A DNA stretch of 15,214 nucleotides. It comes from Clostridiales bacterium (lineage in GTDB: Bacteria; Bacillota; Clostridia; Christensenellales; Christensenellaceae). Both the position numbers and the translations under genes were made by a program. Shown here in pieces: positions 6,606 through 13,750 of this stretch. Each line of letters begins with the position of its first letter. Positions within the stretch are counted from its first letter, which is position 1. The DNA lies in assembly GCA_019420265.1 (NCBI GenBank), contig JAHZHM010000028.1, positions 1 through 15,214 on the forward strand. The letters are read 5' to 3'. The notes beneath the pieces are model-generated. The model saw only the letters and a program-made list of their open reading frames with translations. It was not told where the DNA came from and made no database searches.

Positions 6606-6786
6606 GGAAAAGGGAGAGTTGGCAGAGGCAGGCGCTTTCCTGCTGTATGTGCCGTCTATTTTTAAGAGCAAGGGAAAAAGGCAATCGGGCAAAGTTCAAG
6701 GGAAAAGGTCAAAGGCTTTTGGCCGCGCAAATTTCCTACATTGTGTAGAGGACTTATTCAAAAAAGTTTTCACTTGTCCTTTTGGC
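6606..6786. other. Gene-free spacer between repeat blocks
   Basis: I see no gene here. There are A/G-rich stretches with AAGTTCAAGGG and AAGGTCAAAGG, reminiscent of decayed A-block tails, and a small hairpin CTACA-TTG-TGTAG near 6737-6749. Nothing else is recognisable. Confidence 0.5.
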
Positions 6787-7480
6787 ATACCCGAACTCCT
6801 GCGGAGGGCGCACCCGAATGATTGAACGGCAGAATCTGTCAGTTCTGTACGCGCCGCTGAAGAGCGGTTTGTCAGAGAGCGCATGCTCGCACATGACGTG
6901 CCAAAAGGGCCCGGGTGAACATGGGGGCACAGCCCCCATACCCCCAATACAAAACATCGCTCTCACGATGAGGCAGACTGCATTGTTCCTGCGGAGGGTA
7001 TACCACACCCGAATGATAGGGCAGTAAAACCTATCAGTTACGCACGCGATATTGATAGCCAGCTAGCCAGAAGGAGCATGCTGGCACAGGCTCTGTCAAT
7101 CGCACACATTGGCTCCGTGTGCCGTACGCAGCACCTCCTGCGGAGAGCGCACTCGAATGGCGAAATGGCAGAAGCTGTCAACCCCGCACGCGGTGTTGAA
7201 AATCGGTTTGCCAAAGAGTACATGCTGGCATAGCCTGTGCCAACCGCACTTGAAGCCGCATTCAAAGGATGGGGCGGCAAAATTTGTTGATTCTTTCCGC
7301 GCCGCCAACCCTTTTGCCAGAGAATAGCTGTTCGCACCTTGCGTGCTTGCCTAATGTGCACCGCTGCACCCGAATGATGGGTGGCGAAACCTGTCAGTTC
7401 CGCACGCGCCGCTGGCAATCAGCTTGTCAGTCAGCGTATGCTGGCACAGTCTGTGCCGCCACGCACAAATTTTCTTCCCG
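6787..7480 (+). repeat. Large block of B repeats with an embedded inverted A
   Basis: B blocks start at about 6788 (preceded by CTCCTGCGGAGGGC), 7008, 7143, 7264 and 7366. An inverted A hairpin sits between the first two at 6921-6939 (ATGGGGGC-ACA-GCCCCCAT). The last B block has a perfect palindrome GGCACAG-T-CTGTGCC at 7443-7457. Copies diverge from each other much more than those of the 4784 array, suggesting an older expansion. No reading frame is conserved across copies and no gene is visible. Confidence 0.88.
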
Positions 7481-7489
7481 TACAAACCT

Positions 7490-7785
7490 GTTATCATCAA
7501 TTAGTGGGGTATGGGGCTATGCCCCATGGCTAAAAAAGGCCCTTGACCTTTTGCACCTAAATGCCGGAGATGTGCGAATTTTTCTTCCCGCACTATCCAT
7601 CCTATAACATAGTGATGGGGTATGGGGCTTTGCCCCATGGTTAAGAAAGGCCCTTGACCTTTTATACCTAAATGCCGGAGATGTGCGAGCCCCTCTTCCC
7701 GCACTATCCATCCTATAACATAGTAATGGGGTATGGGGCTGTGCCCCATGGTTAAGAAAAGCCCTTGCCCTTCGCCCTTGCCCCT
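7490..7785 (+). repeat. Tandem C-A repeat, exact 111-bp period
   Basis: Hairpins ATGGGGC-nnn-GCCCCAT start at 7511, 7622 and 7733, exactly 111 bp apart, with loops TAT, TTT and TGT. Each is followed by AAAGGCCCTTGACCTTTT or a near variant, CCTAAATGCCGGAGATGTGCG and TTCCCGCACTATCCATCC. Copies are nearly identical, so the expansion is recent. The last A tail runs up to about 35 bp before the cca start codon. Confidence 0.92.
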
Positions 7786-7821
7786 TCCCTCAAACCGACC
7801 TTAGAACAGGAAACCAACGAT

Positions 7822-9210
7822 ATGGAGCAAATCACACTCAAAAAAGAATTGCGCGAACAGCTCTGCACCCTGGCGCGGGAGCTGGGTACGCCCGTGTACC
7901 TGGTGGGCGGGTGCGTCCGAAACGGCCTGCTGGGGCTGCCAGCGGCGGATGTGGATATCGCCTCGGCCGCGCTCCCAGAGCAGGTGCTGGCCGCAGCGGC
8001 GCGCATGGGCGTCCAGGCGGCAGTGGTGCACCAGGTCTTGGGCACGGTGGAGCTATACCTGGCCGGGGAACGCATCGAGCATACCGCCTTTCGCCGGGAA
8101 AGCTATGCCCCGGGCGGCGGCCATGCGCCAGAAATCGTCCAGCTTGGGGCCAGCCTGGAGCAGGATGCCCTGCGCCGGGATTTCTCGGTCAATGCCCTCT
8201 ACTACGATATCGCCGCAGACGCCGTGCTGGACCCGACCGGCCGCGGCCTTGCGGATTTGCAAACCCGCCGGCTGCGCTCTGCCCAGCCAAAGGCAGAGGA
8301 AATGATCCGCGATGACGCCCTGCGGCTGCTGCGCATGGTGCGCTTTGCCTGTCAACTGGGCTTTACCATCCAAAAACAACTGTTTTTACAGGCGCGCCGG
8401 TATGTCCACCAGATTGCCGCCCTGCCCCGGGAGCGCATCGCGCCCGAACTGGCCAAAATTCTGCTCTCGGATACGGCCTACGACATCCCCCAGCGTGTGC
8501 CGCCCCAAAAAAGAGGCCTGCTCTATCTAAAGGCGCTGGGGCTGCTGCAGCTGCTCATCCCGGAGTTCGCCCGGGCGGATGAGATGGGCAAATGCCAGTA
8601 TCATAAATACAGCGTGCTCATGCACAGCATCTGCTCCTGCGCAGCCGCCCCGCCCGACCTGGTTACCCGGCTGGCCGCACTGCTGCACGATATCGGCAAG
8701 CCCAAAGCCTGGCTGGAGCAGGGCAATATGCACGGGCACGATGCCATCGGCGCGCCCATGGCCGAGGAGCGGCTCAAGGCGCTGGGCTTTTCGCATAAAA
8801 TTGCCGGGCAGGTGCGCATTCTGGTGGCGGCGCACATGTTCGATTTGGATGGCAAAACCCGGGAAGTGCGCGTGCGCAGGCAGGTGCAGCGCATGGGCTA
8901 CGAGGCTTTCTACCGCCTGGCAGACCTTCGGGAGGCGGACGCGATGGGCACGGGCAAGGCGCAGCCGCCCATTCTCATGGCCGAATATTTTCGGGAAGTC
9001 GCATCGCGCATGAAGGCCGAGGGCATCCCCATGTCCACGGCGGACTTGGCAATTTCTGGAAGAGATTTACAGGCGCTGGGTCTGCGCGGCCCGCAGATTG
9101 GCCGGGTTTTGCGCCAGCTTCTGGAGCTGTGCGCGGCGGGCCCCGAGCAAAACACCCCCGCCCGCCTGCTGGCCCAGGCCAGAGGGCTTGCGAAAAACGC
9201 CGGAGAATAG
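7822..9210 (+). CDS. cca: CCA-adding tRNA nucleotidyltransferase (class II, with HD domain)
   Basis: The enzyme adds or repairs the 3' CCA end of tRNAs. The 462-aa protein has the nucleotidyltransferase head (YLVGGCVRNGLLG, residues 26-38; metal-binding DVD at 43-45), ALRRDFSVNALYYD (116-129), the DALRLLRMVRFA segment (165-176), then an HD domain (LAALLHDIGKP, 284-294) and the C-terminal DLQALGLRGPQIGRVL motif (415-430). An in-frame ATG at 7765 would add 19 residues encoded by the repeat tail; the 7822 start matches the family better, though the Shine-Dalgarno (AGGA, about 10 bases away) is only moderate. A poly(A) polymerase of the same superfamily cannot be fully excluded but is less likely with the HD domain. 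No promoter is visible; the upstream DNA is repeat. Confidence 0.93.
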   Translation: MEQITLKKELREQLCTLARELGTPVYLVGGCVRNGLLGLPAADVDIASAALPEQVLAAAARMGVQAAVVHQVLGTVELYLAGERIEHTAFRRESYAPGGGHAPEIVQLGASLEQDALRRDFSVNALYYDIAADAVLDPTGRGLADLQTRRLRSAQPKAEEMIRDDALRLLRMVRFACQLGFTIQKQLFLQARRYVHQIAALPRERIAPELAKILLSDTAYDIPQRVPPQKRGLLYLKALGLLQLLIPEFARADEMGKCQYHKYSVLMHSICSCAAAPPDLVTRLAALLHDIGKPKAWLEQGNMHGHDAIGAPMAEERLKALGFSHKIAGQVRILVAAHMFDLDGKTREVRVRRQVQRMGYEAFYRLADLREADAMGTGKAQPPILMAEYFREVASRMKAEGIPMSTADLAISGRDLQALGLRGPQIGRVLRQLLELCAAGPEQNTPARLLAQARGLAKNAGE

Positions 9211-9281
9211 TAAGATAAAAGGGAATACCGACAAAATTCTTTTTTGGACGACAAAATCATTCCGAGCGGGAGAGCTGTGCC

Positions 9282-10184
9282 ATGAATGTCAAGCCGCAGA
9301 CCAGGTTTACCAACCATCGGGGCGTGGGGAAATACGCCGATATCAGCTTTGAGACAGAAGTGCAGGTAAGTAAAAAGGAGACGCGCACCCAGCGGGTGCG
9401 CACCAAGCTGCACTATTTCGAGGCGGGGCAGGAGCACCGGCGCACGCTTTTGTTGCTGCACGGCGCGGGGCAGTCTGCCTATTTTTATGCGCACAACTTC
9501 GAGGCGCTGGCGCGGCATTTTCATGTGATTTTGCCGGATCTCCCCGGCCACGGCTATTCGGGCTGCCCCGAGATGGATTATGTCATCGAGGATTTTTCCG
9601 TGGCGCTGGAGGCGTTTTTGCACCGCATCGGCGTGGGGCAGGTGTATATCGTGGCCTATGGCCAGGCGGCGGGCTATGCCGCGGATTTTTGCTATTATAA
9701 CCCTGGCCGGGTGCAGCGCATGGTGTTTGTCAGCCCCGGCGCCTATGCCAACACGGATGCCCTCTACGCCCGGCGCTTTTCCGGGATACTCGGGGGCTGG
9801 TATGCCGGCCGGCTGGCGCACCCGGCTCAGGGCGAGAAATACTGGAAGCGCCTGCTGTTAGACCAGACCATGCTGACAGAGCGGGATATTGAGGAGTTCT
9901 GCCGGCCTTTTGCGCGCAACGGCGTGCGCATCTGCACCCGGCTCTGCGCCCTCAACTATCTGGAGGAGGATTTGGAGAGCGTGCTTCCGGCCGTCTCCTG
10001 CCCGGTGCTGGTGCTTTCGAGCGCAGACGACAACGCCTCCAGCCCAGAGGATATTCAGATGTTTTGCGATGCGCTTCCAAATGCCTACACCATGCAGCTG
10101 CACGGCTGTGGCGCGCTGCTGCATTTCGAAAAGCCTGCCGCCGTCAACCGCGGCATTTCCAGGTTTTTGCTGGGGAAGTTATAG
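9282..10184 (+). CDS. Alpha/beta-hydrolase fold protein lacking the catalytic Ser and His
   Basis: This 300-aa protein has the fold's landmarks: oxyanion motif LLLLHGAG (residues 56-63), LPDLPGHGYSG (84-94) and a C-terminal PVLVLSSADD (241-250), where the acid is kept. The nucleophile elbow, normally GxSxG, reads VAYGQAAG (124-131), so the Ser position is Gly127. The C-terminal motif, normally GH..H.E.P, reads GCGALLHFEKP (275-285), so the His position is Ala278. The gene has no stop or frameshift and the rest is well conserved, so it looks maintained as a non-hydrolytic protein. It starts 71 bp after cca, possibly cotranscribed, with GGGAG about 10 bases before the ATG. An alternative residue (for example H281) acting in catalysis cannot be excluded. 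Confidence 0.85.
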   Translation: MNVKPQTRFTNHRGVGKYADISFETEVQVSKKETRTQRVRTKLHYFEAGQEHRRTLLLLHGAGQSAYFYAHNFEALARHFHVILPDLPGHGYSGCPEMDYVIEDFSVALEAFLHRIGVGQVYIVAYGQAAGYAADFCYYNPGRVQRMVFVSPGAYANTDALYARRFSGILGGWYAGRLAHPAQGEKYWKRLLLDQTMLTERDIEEFCRPFARNGVRICTRLCALNYLEEDLESVLPAVSCPVLVLSSADDNASSPEDIQMFCDALPNAYTMQLHGCGALLHFEKPAAVNRGISRFLLGKL

Positions 10185-10194
10185 GGCAGGCGGG

Positions 10195-10800
10195 GAAGGC
10201 GAAGGGCAAGGGCCATGGGTGAACATGGGGGCACCGCCCCCATACCCCCTCACTTGGATATATAAATGGGGTAGCGTGGGAAGAAGGATTTGCACGATTC
10301 CGGCATTTGAGTGCGCAAGGTCAAGGGCTATTCTTGGCCATGGGGCCAAGCCCCATACCCCATTTATCATAAATAGGTTTATGCGGGAACAGAGTTTGTG
10401 CGGAGCGGCACAGCCTGTGCGAGCATGCGCTTCCTGACAAAATAATTTCCAGCGGCGCGTGCGAGGCTGACAAATTCCACTGTCCCATCATTCGGGTGCA
10501 GCACCGTGTGCGGAACTGACAGGTTTCGCCGTCCCGGCAATCGGGTATGCCTTCCGCAGGAACGCGTGCAGAGCTGACAGGTTTTGCCGCCTCATCATTC
10601 GGGTGTGGTATTGCCCTCTGCAGGAGCAATGCGGGCTGTTTCATCGTGAGAGATGTTTTGTATTGGGGTATGGGGGCTGTGCCCCCATGTTTACCCAGGC
10701 CCTTTTGGCACATCATGTGCCAGCATGTGCTTTCTGGCAGAATGACCGCCAGCGGCGCGTGTGGCGATAACAGTTTCTACATTCCCGCCATTCGGGTATA
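10195..10800 (-). repeat. Large modular repeat block (mainly minus orientation)
   Basis: Ten bases after the hydrolase stop begins a reversed A tail (GAAGGGCAAGGGCC) with a hairpin at 10225-10243 (ATGGGGGC-ACC-GCCCCCAT), then a reversed C block and a second hairpin at 10340-10356 (ATGGGGC-CAA-GCCCCAT). Reversed B blocks follow, with GCACAG-C-CTGTGC at 10408-10420. A third hairpin at 10670-10688 (loop TGT) lies in the opposite orientation. The last B block has TGGCACAT-C-ATGTGCCA at 10706-10722 and ends CATTCGGGTATA just before the ribosome-binding site of the DnaD-like gene. No gene is visible in these 600 bp. Confidence 0.9.
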
Positions 10801-10817
10801 TAAAAGGAAGAAAAAAT

Positions 10818-12263
10818 ATGGAGTTTTGTAAAGACCTGCTGGATGTTGTCAGCGTGCCGCGCTTTGCGCTGGAAACGCTGCTGCAAAAAAACGAATCCAG
10901 CATTCGCGTCTATCTATACGGCCTGGTGCGGGGCAGCGCGGCGCCCGAGCAGATGGCTGGCGAGCTGAGCCTCTCCCGGGCGCAGGTGCTGGAAGCGCTG
11001 GAGCAGCTGGAAGCGGCCGGCCTTTTGCGCGTGGAAGCGGGCGGCGGGCGCGTGCAGTATCTGCTGGCCGCGGCGCCTCCCGCGCCCGAGGCAGACCCGT
11101 ATCCCGACCGGGAGTTCAACGAAACGCTCCAGGCCCTGTTTTCAGACCGCACGCTCTCTTTTTCGGATTACAAAGCCTTCTACGAGATTTTGGAGGTCTA
11201 CGGCCTGTCCCGGCCGATTATCCTGATGCTGGCGGAATACTGCATCAATACCAACCAGAAGGGCAACCGCGTGCCCATGAGCTATATCCGGCAGGTGGCC
11301 AAAGCCTGGGCCAAGGAGGGCATCGATACCATCGAGCACGCCCAAATGCACATGGCCGCCCTGGCCGAGACGGCCGGCGGCGCCAGAGAAGTGCTCCGGC
11401 TGCTCAAGATTAACCGCCTGCCCACGGATAGCGAGCAGGAGCTCTATGAGAAATGGGAGCGGGAGTGGGGCTTTTCCTTTGCGGCCATCAAAGCCGCCAC
11501 AGCCGCCACCACCAGCGCCCGGTATCCCAGCATGAAATACCTGGATGGCATTTTGAAAAACCTGCGGCAGGAGGGCGTGCAGACGGCTTCGGGCGTGCGC
11601 AGCTATTTCGCAGACCACGAAGCGGAAGACGAGCAGATTAAGGCGCTGCTGCGGGCAGTCTCTGCCCCCAGCCTGGCTGTCGCTCCGGCGCACCGCAAAG
11701 CCTACCGCCAGTTTTTGGAAATGGGCTACGGCCAGGAGGAGATGCTGATGGCCTGCGGCCAGGCCGTGCGCGCAGGAAAAGCCAGCCTGGATGCCGCCGG
11801 AAAAATTTTGCAGGATTGGCAGAAAAAGGGTCTGCTGCATCGGGATGAGATAGCGGCCGCCCTGGCCGAGCAGGAGCAGCGGCAGCAGAAAATTGCGGCC
11901 ATGCACGCGGCGGCGGGCGTCAAAAAGCGCATCACCCGGGCGGATGAGGCGCTCTATCAGAAGTTTTTGGATTATGGCTTTGGCGAGGATGTCATCGCGT
12001 TTGCGGCGTCCTGTGCCTATGGCGCGGCTTCGCCCCTCAAGGCTATGGATGCCATCTTATCCCGCTGGAAGCAGGCCGGGGCCATGAGCCTGCAAGCCGC
12101 AAAGGAGCAGAACGAGCAGTTCCGGGCGGGATACGGCAAAAAGGCGGGCGCGCCCGCCATCGATGAGCGCGCATATGCCCCGGGCGAGCTGGATGCCAAG
12201 GTCTACGACCCCATCGATGAGATTCTGCGTGCTCAGAAGGAGACGGAAGGGAATACGCAATGA
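10818..12263 (+). CDS. DnaD-domain replication protein
   Basis: DnaD-domain proteins help load the replicative helicase at origins or restart sites. This 481-aa protein has a winged-helix-like N terminus (residues about 25-85, SSIRVYLYGLVRG ... LSRAQVLEALEQLEAAGLL) followed by several DnaD-like helical modules. Their YxxxIxxxW-type signature appears as YIRQVAKAWAKEGI (156-169), YLDGILKNLRQEGV (241-254, W replaced by L), AAGKILQDWQKKGLL (326-340) and AMDAILSRWKQAGAM (409-423). The start at 10818 is set by AGGAAG at 10805-10810; a longer in-frame ATG at 10761 lies in repeat DNA. The stop overlaps the next gene by four bases, so the two are translationally coupled. Family call is firm; module count is by eye. 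Confidence 0.9.
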   Translation: MEFCKDLLDVVSVPRFALETLLQKNESSIRVYLYGLVRGSAAPEQMAGELSLSRAQVLEALEQLEAAGLLRVEAGGGRVQYLLAAAPPAPEADPYPDREFNETLQALFSDRTLSFSDYKAFYEILEVYGLSRPIILMLAEYCINTNQKGNRVPMSYIRQVAKAWAKEGIDTIEHAQMHMAALAETAGGAREVLRLLKINRLPTDSEQELYEKWEREWGFSFAAIKAATAATTSARYPSMKYLDGILKNLRQEGVQTASGVRSYFADHEAEDEQIKALLRAVSAPSLAVAPAHRKAYRQFLEMGYGQEEMLMACGQAVRAGKASLDAAGKILQDWQKKGLLHRDEIAAALAEQEQRQQKIAAMHAAAGVKKRITRADEALYQKFLDYGFGEDVIAFAASCAYGAASPLKAMDAILSRWKQAGAMSLQAAKEQNEQFRAGYGKKAGAPAIDERAYAPGELDAKVYDPIDEILRAQKETEGNTQ

Positions 12264-13216
12264 CGTTGCAGGAGCTTTTAGCACAATACGACAGGCGGCG
12301 CGGCGCCGCGGAAAAACGCCTGGCCGAGCAGGAGCAGGCGCTGTATTTGGCGCACCCGGCGCTGGGCGCACTGCAGGAGCGGCGGCAGGAGCTGATTTTG
12401 GCGCAGCTATTGGCCGTCATGAAAAAACCGCAGGAAAAGCAGGCCGCCCTGGAGGATTTCGCCCAGCGCATGCAGCAGCTGGAGGCGGAAAAGACCGAAT
12501 ACATCTGTGCGCACGGCATCGAACTGCCGCGCCTCGAAGTGCAGTGCCCGCTTTGCCAGGATACCGGCTATATTCAGCAGGGAAACCGCAAGCAGTTTTG
12601 CCCCTGCCTGCGCGAACAGCTGTATGAGAAGGTGTTGGGCGGGCAGAGCATCGCCGCGCTGGAGGGCAGTTTTGCGGCGTTTGACGAGGCCGTTTTCCCG
12701 GATACTCAGCCGGGCGGCCAGGCCAGCCAGCGCAGCCGGATGCTGGCCATCCGCTCGTTTGCAGAGGGCTATTGCCAGGCTTTTCCGGAAAACCAGCAGC
12801 GGCAGCTATTGTTTATGGGCAAGCCCGGCCTGGGCAAGAGCTATCTGCTCGCCTGCATCTGCAAGCAGCTGTATGCACAGCAGCGGGATATTTGCTATCT
12901 GGGCTCGTATGCGCTGTTCGAGCTGTTTCACCGGGATAGGCTGGGGGAGAGCGCACTGCTCCCGCCCGTCTACGAGGCCAAGGTTTTGGTGATAGACGAC
13001 CTGGGCAGCGAGCCCATGACGCAGAACGTCACCCGGGAATACTTTTTCGATTTACTCTGCGCCCGGGCGCGGGCCGGTCTGCACACGTTTATGGCCACGA
13101 ACTACACGCCCGAGCAGCTCAGGGAGCGCTACACCGAGCGCGTTTCCTCCCGTTTGCTCTCTCGCCAGCAGAGCATGGTCATCCGCTTTTCAGGCGAGGA
13201 TTTGCGGCTGCTCTAG
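12260..13216 (+). CDS. DnaC/DnaI-like helicase loader, AAA+ ATPase
   Basis: This 318-aa protein has an N-terminal helical region, then a Cys cluster CPLCQDTGYIQQ...FCPC (C96, C99, C114, C116) that probably binds zinc, then an AAA+ domain: Walker A GKPGLGKS (187-194), Walker B VLVIDD (242-247), sensor-like ATN (279-281) and YTERVSSRLL with a likely arginine finger at R298. This order is typical of clostridial DnaC-like loaders, which deliver the replicative helicase to DNA. IstB-type transposition helpers share the fold, but the N-terminal zinc motif and the DnaD-domain partner argue for replication. The ATG overlaps the stop of the DnaD gene (ATGA). The repeat hairpin begins 37 bp after the stop. 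Confidence 0.92.
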   Translation: MTLQELLAQYDRRRGAAEKRLAEQEQALYLAHPALGALQERRQELILAQLLAVMKKPQEKQAALEDFAQRMQQLEAEKTEYICAHGIELPRLEVQCPLCQDTGYIQQGNRKQFCPCLREQLYEKVLGGQSIAALEGSFAAFDEAVFPDTQPGGQASQRSRMLAIRSFAEGYCQAFPENQQRQLLFMGKPGLGKSYLLACICKQLYAQQRDICYLGSYALFELFHRDRLGESALLPPVYEAKVLVIDDLGSEPMTQNVTREYFFDLLCARARAGLHTFMATNYTPEQLRERYTERVSSRLLSRQQSMVIRFSGEDLRLL

Positions 13217-13227
13217 GGAGAGGGGCG

Positions 13228-13400
13228 ATAAGGTCAAGGGCCATTCTTAATCATGGGGGCAGGGCCCCCATACCCCCTTTACTGGGATATGGAAATGGGG
13301 GAGTGCGGGGAGAAAGGTCGTGCGGTGGGCACATACTGTGCCAGCATTTGCCCTCTAGGAAAATGACTATCGGTGTCGCATACAGCGATAGCAAAAGTCA
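13228..13400 (-). repeat. Modular intergenic repeat, one A-C-B copy (minus orientation)
   Basis: It begins with AAGGTCAAGGGCCATTCTT, then the hairpin at 13253-13271 (ATGGGGGC-AGG-GCCCCCAT), a reversed C block (GTGCGGGGAGAAAGG near 13306) and a reversed, partly decayed B block with palindrome GGCACA-TAC-TGTGCC at 13328-13342. It starts 11 bp after the stop of the helicase loader gene, in the same arrangement as at 1358. Confidence 0.87.
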
Positions 13401-13430
13401 ACTCCATACAAAACTGGAATAATCTTACAA

Positions 13431-13643
13431 TCAAAAACCAGCGGAGCCCCCGCTGGTTTTGTCATCTCTCTCTTCTCTTCCTTCTATATGATCCACCGCA
13501 TATTTGCAGCACTCAATGACAAATCGGTTGAACGAAATTCCGTTCTCCTGCGCTAAATAGCAAAGGTGCTCCAAAAACTCATCCGGAAACCGAATCGTCC
13601 GCGGGCTACTCGGCCCATATGCTTTTTTGTCAATCTGAAACAT
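13431..13643 (-). CDS. Small ribbon-helix-helix (Arc-like) DNA-binding protein
   Basis: The predicted 70-aa protein has a short basic N terminus and a ribbon-helix-helix pattern: PRTIRFPDEFLEHLCYLAQ (strand about 15-19 and first helix) then NGISFNRFVIECCKYAVDHI (second helix, about 34-53), ending in a charged tail. ATG at 13643 is preferred over GTG at 13658 because AAAGGG lies six bases before it. It has its own leftward promoter and is divergent from an XRE gene. The 3' end of the coding sequence lies inside its own terminator. It is probably a transcriptional regulator. An antitoxin is possible, but no toxin gene adjoins it. Confidence 0.78.
   Translation of the reverse strand: MFQIDKKAYGPSSPRTIRFPDEFLEHLCYLAQENGISFNRFVIECCKYAVDHIEGREERDDKTSGGSAGF
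13434..13460 (-). terminator. Intrinsic terminator overlapping the 3' coding end
   Basis: AAAACCAGCGG at 13434-13444 pairs perfectly with CCGCTGGTTTT at 13450-13460 (11 bp, 5-nt loop). On the minus strand a T-run follows directly (GGTTTTTGA). The stop codon of the ribbon-helix-helix gene (13431-13433) lies within the T-run, so the hairpin encodes the last codons. Confidence 0.85.
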
Positions 13644-13669
13644 GGTTTTCCCTTTCACATATTTCTGAT

Positions 13670-13721
13670 ACCGTTTGGCATCATTTTTCTTAATTTAACA
13701 CCATTTGGTATATGATGTCAA
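13670..13721 (-). promoter_or_regulatory. Leftward promoter with two operator-like sites
   Basis: On the minus strand TTGACA (13716-13721) and TTAAAT (13693-13698) are 17 bp apart: a perfect -35 and 4/6 -10 for the ribbon-helix-helix gene. Two related sites lie 30 bp apart: ACCATTTGGT at 13700-13709 (arms ACCA/TGGT) in the promoter spacer and ACCGTTTGGC at 13670-13679 just downstream of the -10. Their placement suits repression by one of the two adjacent regulators. The rightward XRE promoter is less clear; TGGTATATGAT around 13707-13716 could serve as an extended -10. Confidence 0.65.
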
Positions 13722-13750
13722 TAAAAAACCATGTGTAAAGGAAAAGAAAA

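Noticed and set aside
7765..7821. A longer N terminus for Cca
   Set aside because: The extra 19 residues are encoded by the tail of a repeat and the family normally starts close to the sequence found at 7822.
10761..10817. A longer N terminus for the DnaD-like protein
   Set aside because: It lies in the B repeat; the ATG at 10818 has a proper ribosome-binding site seven bases upstream.
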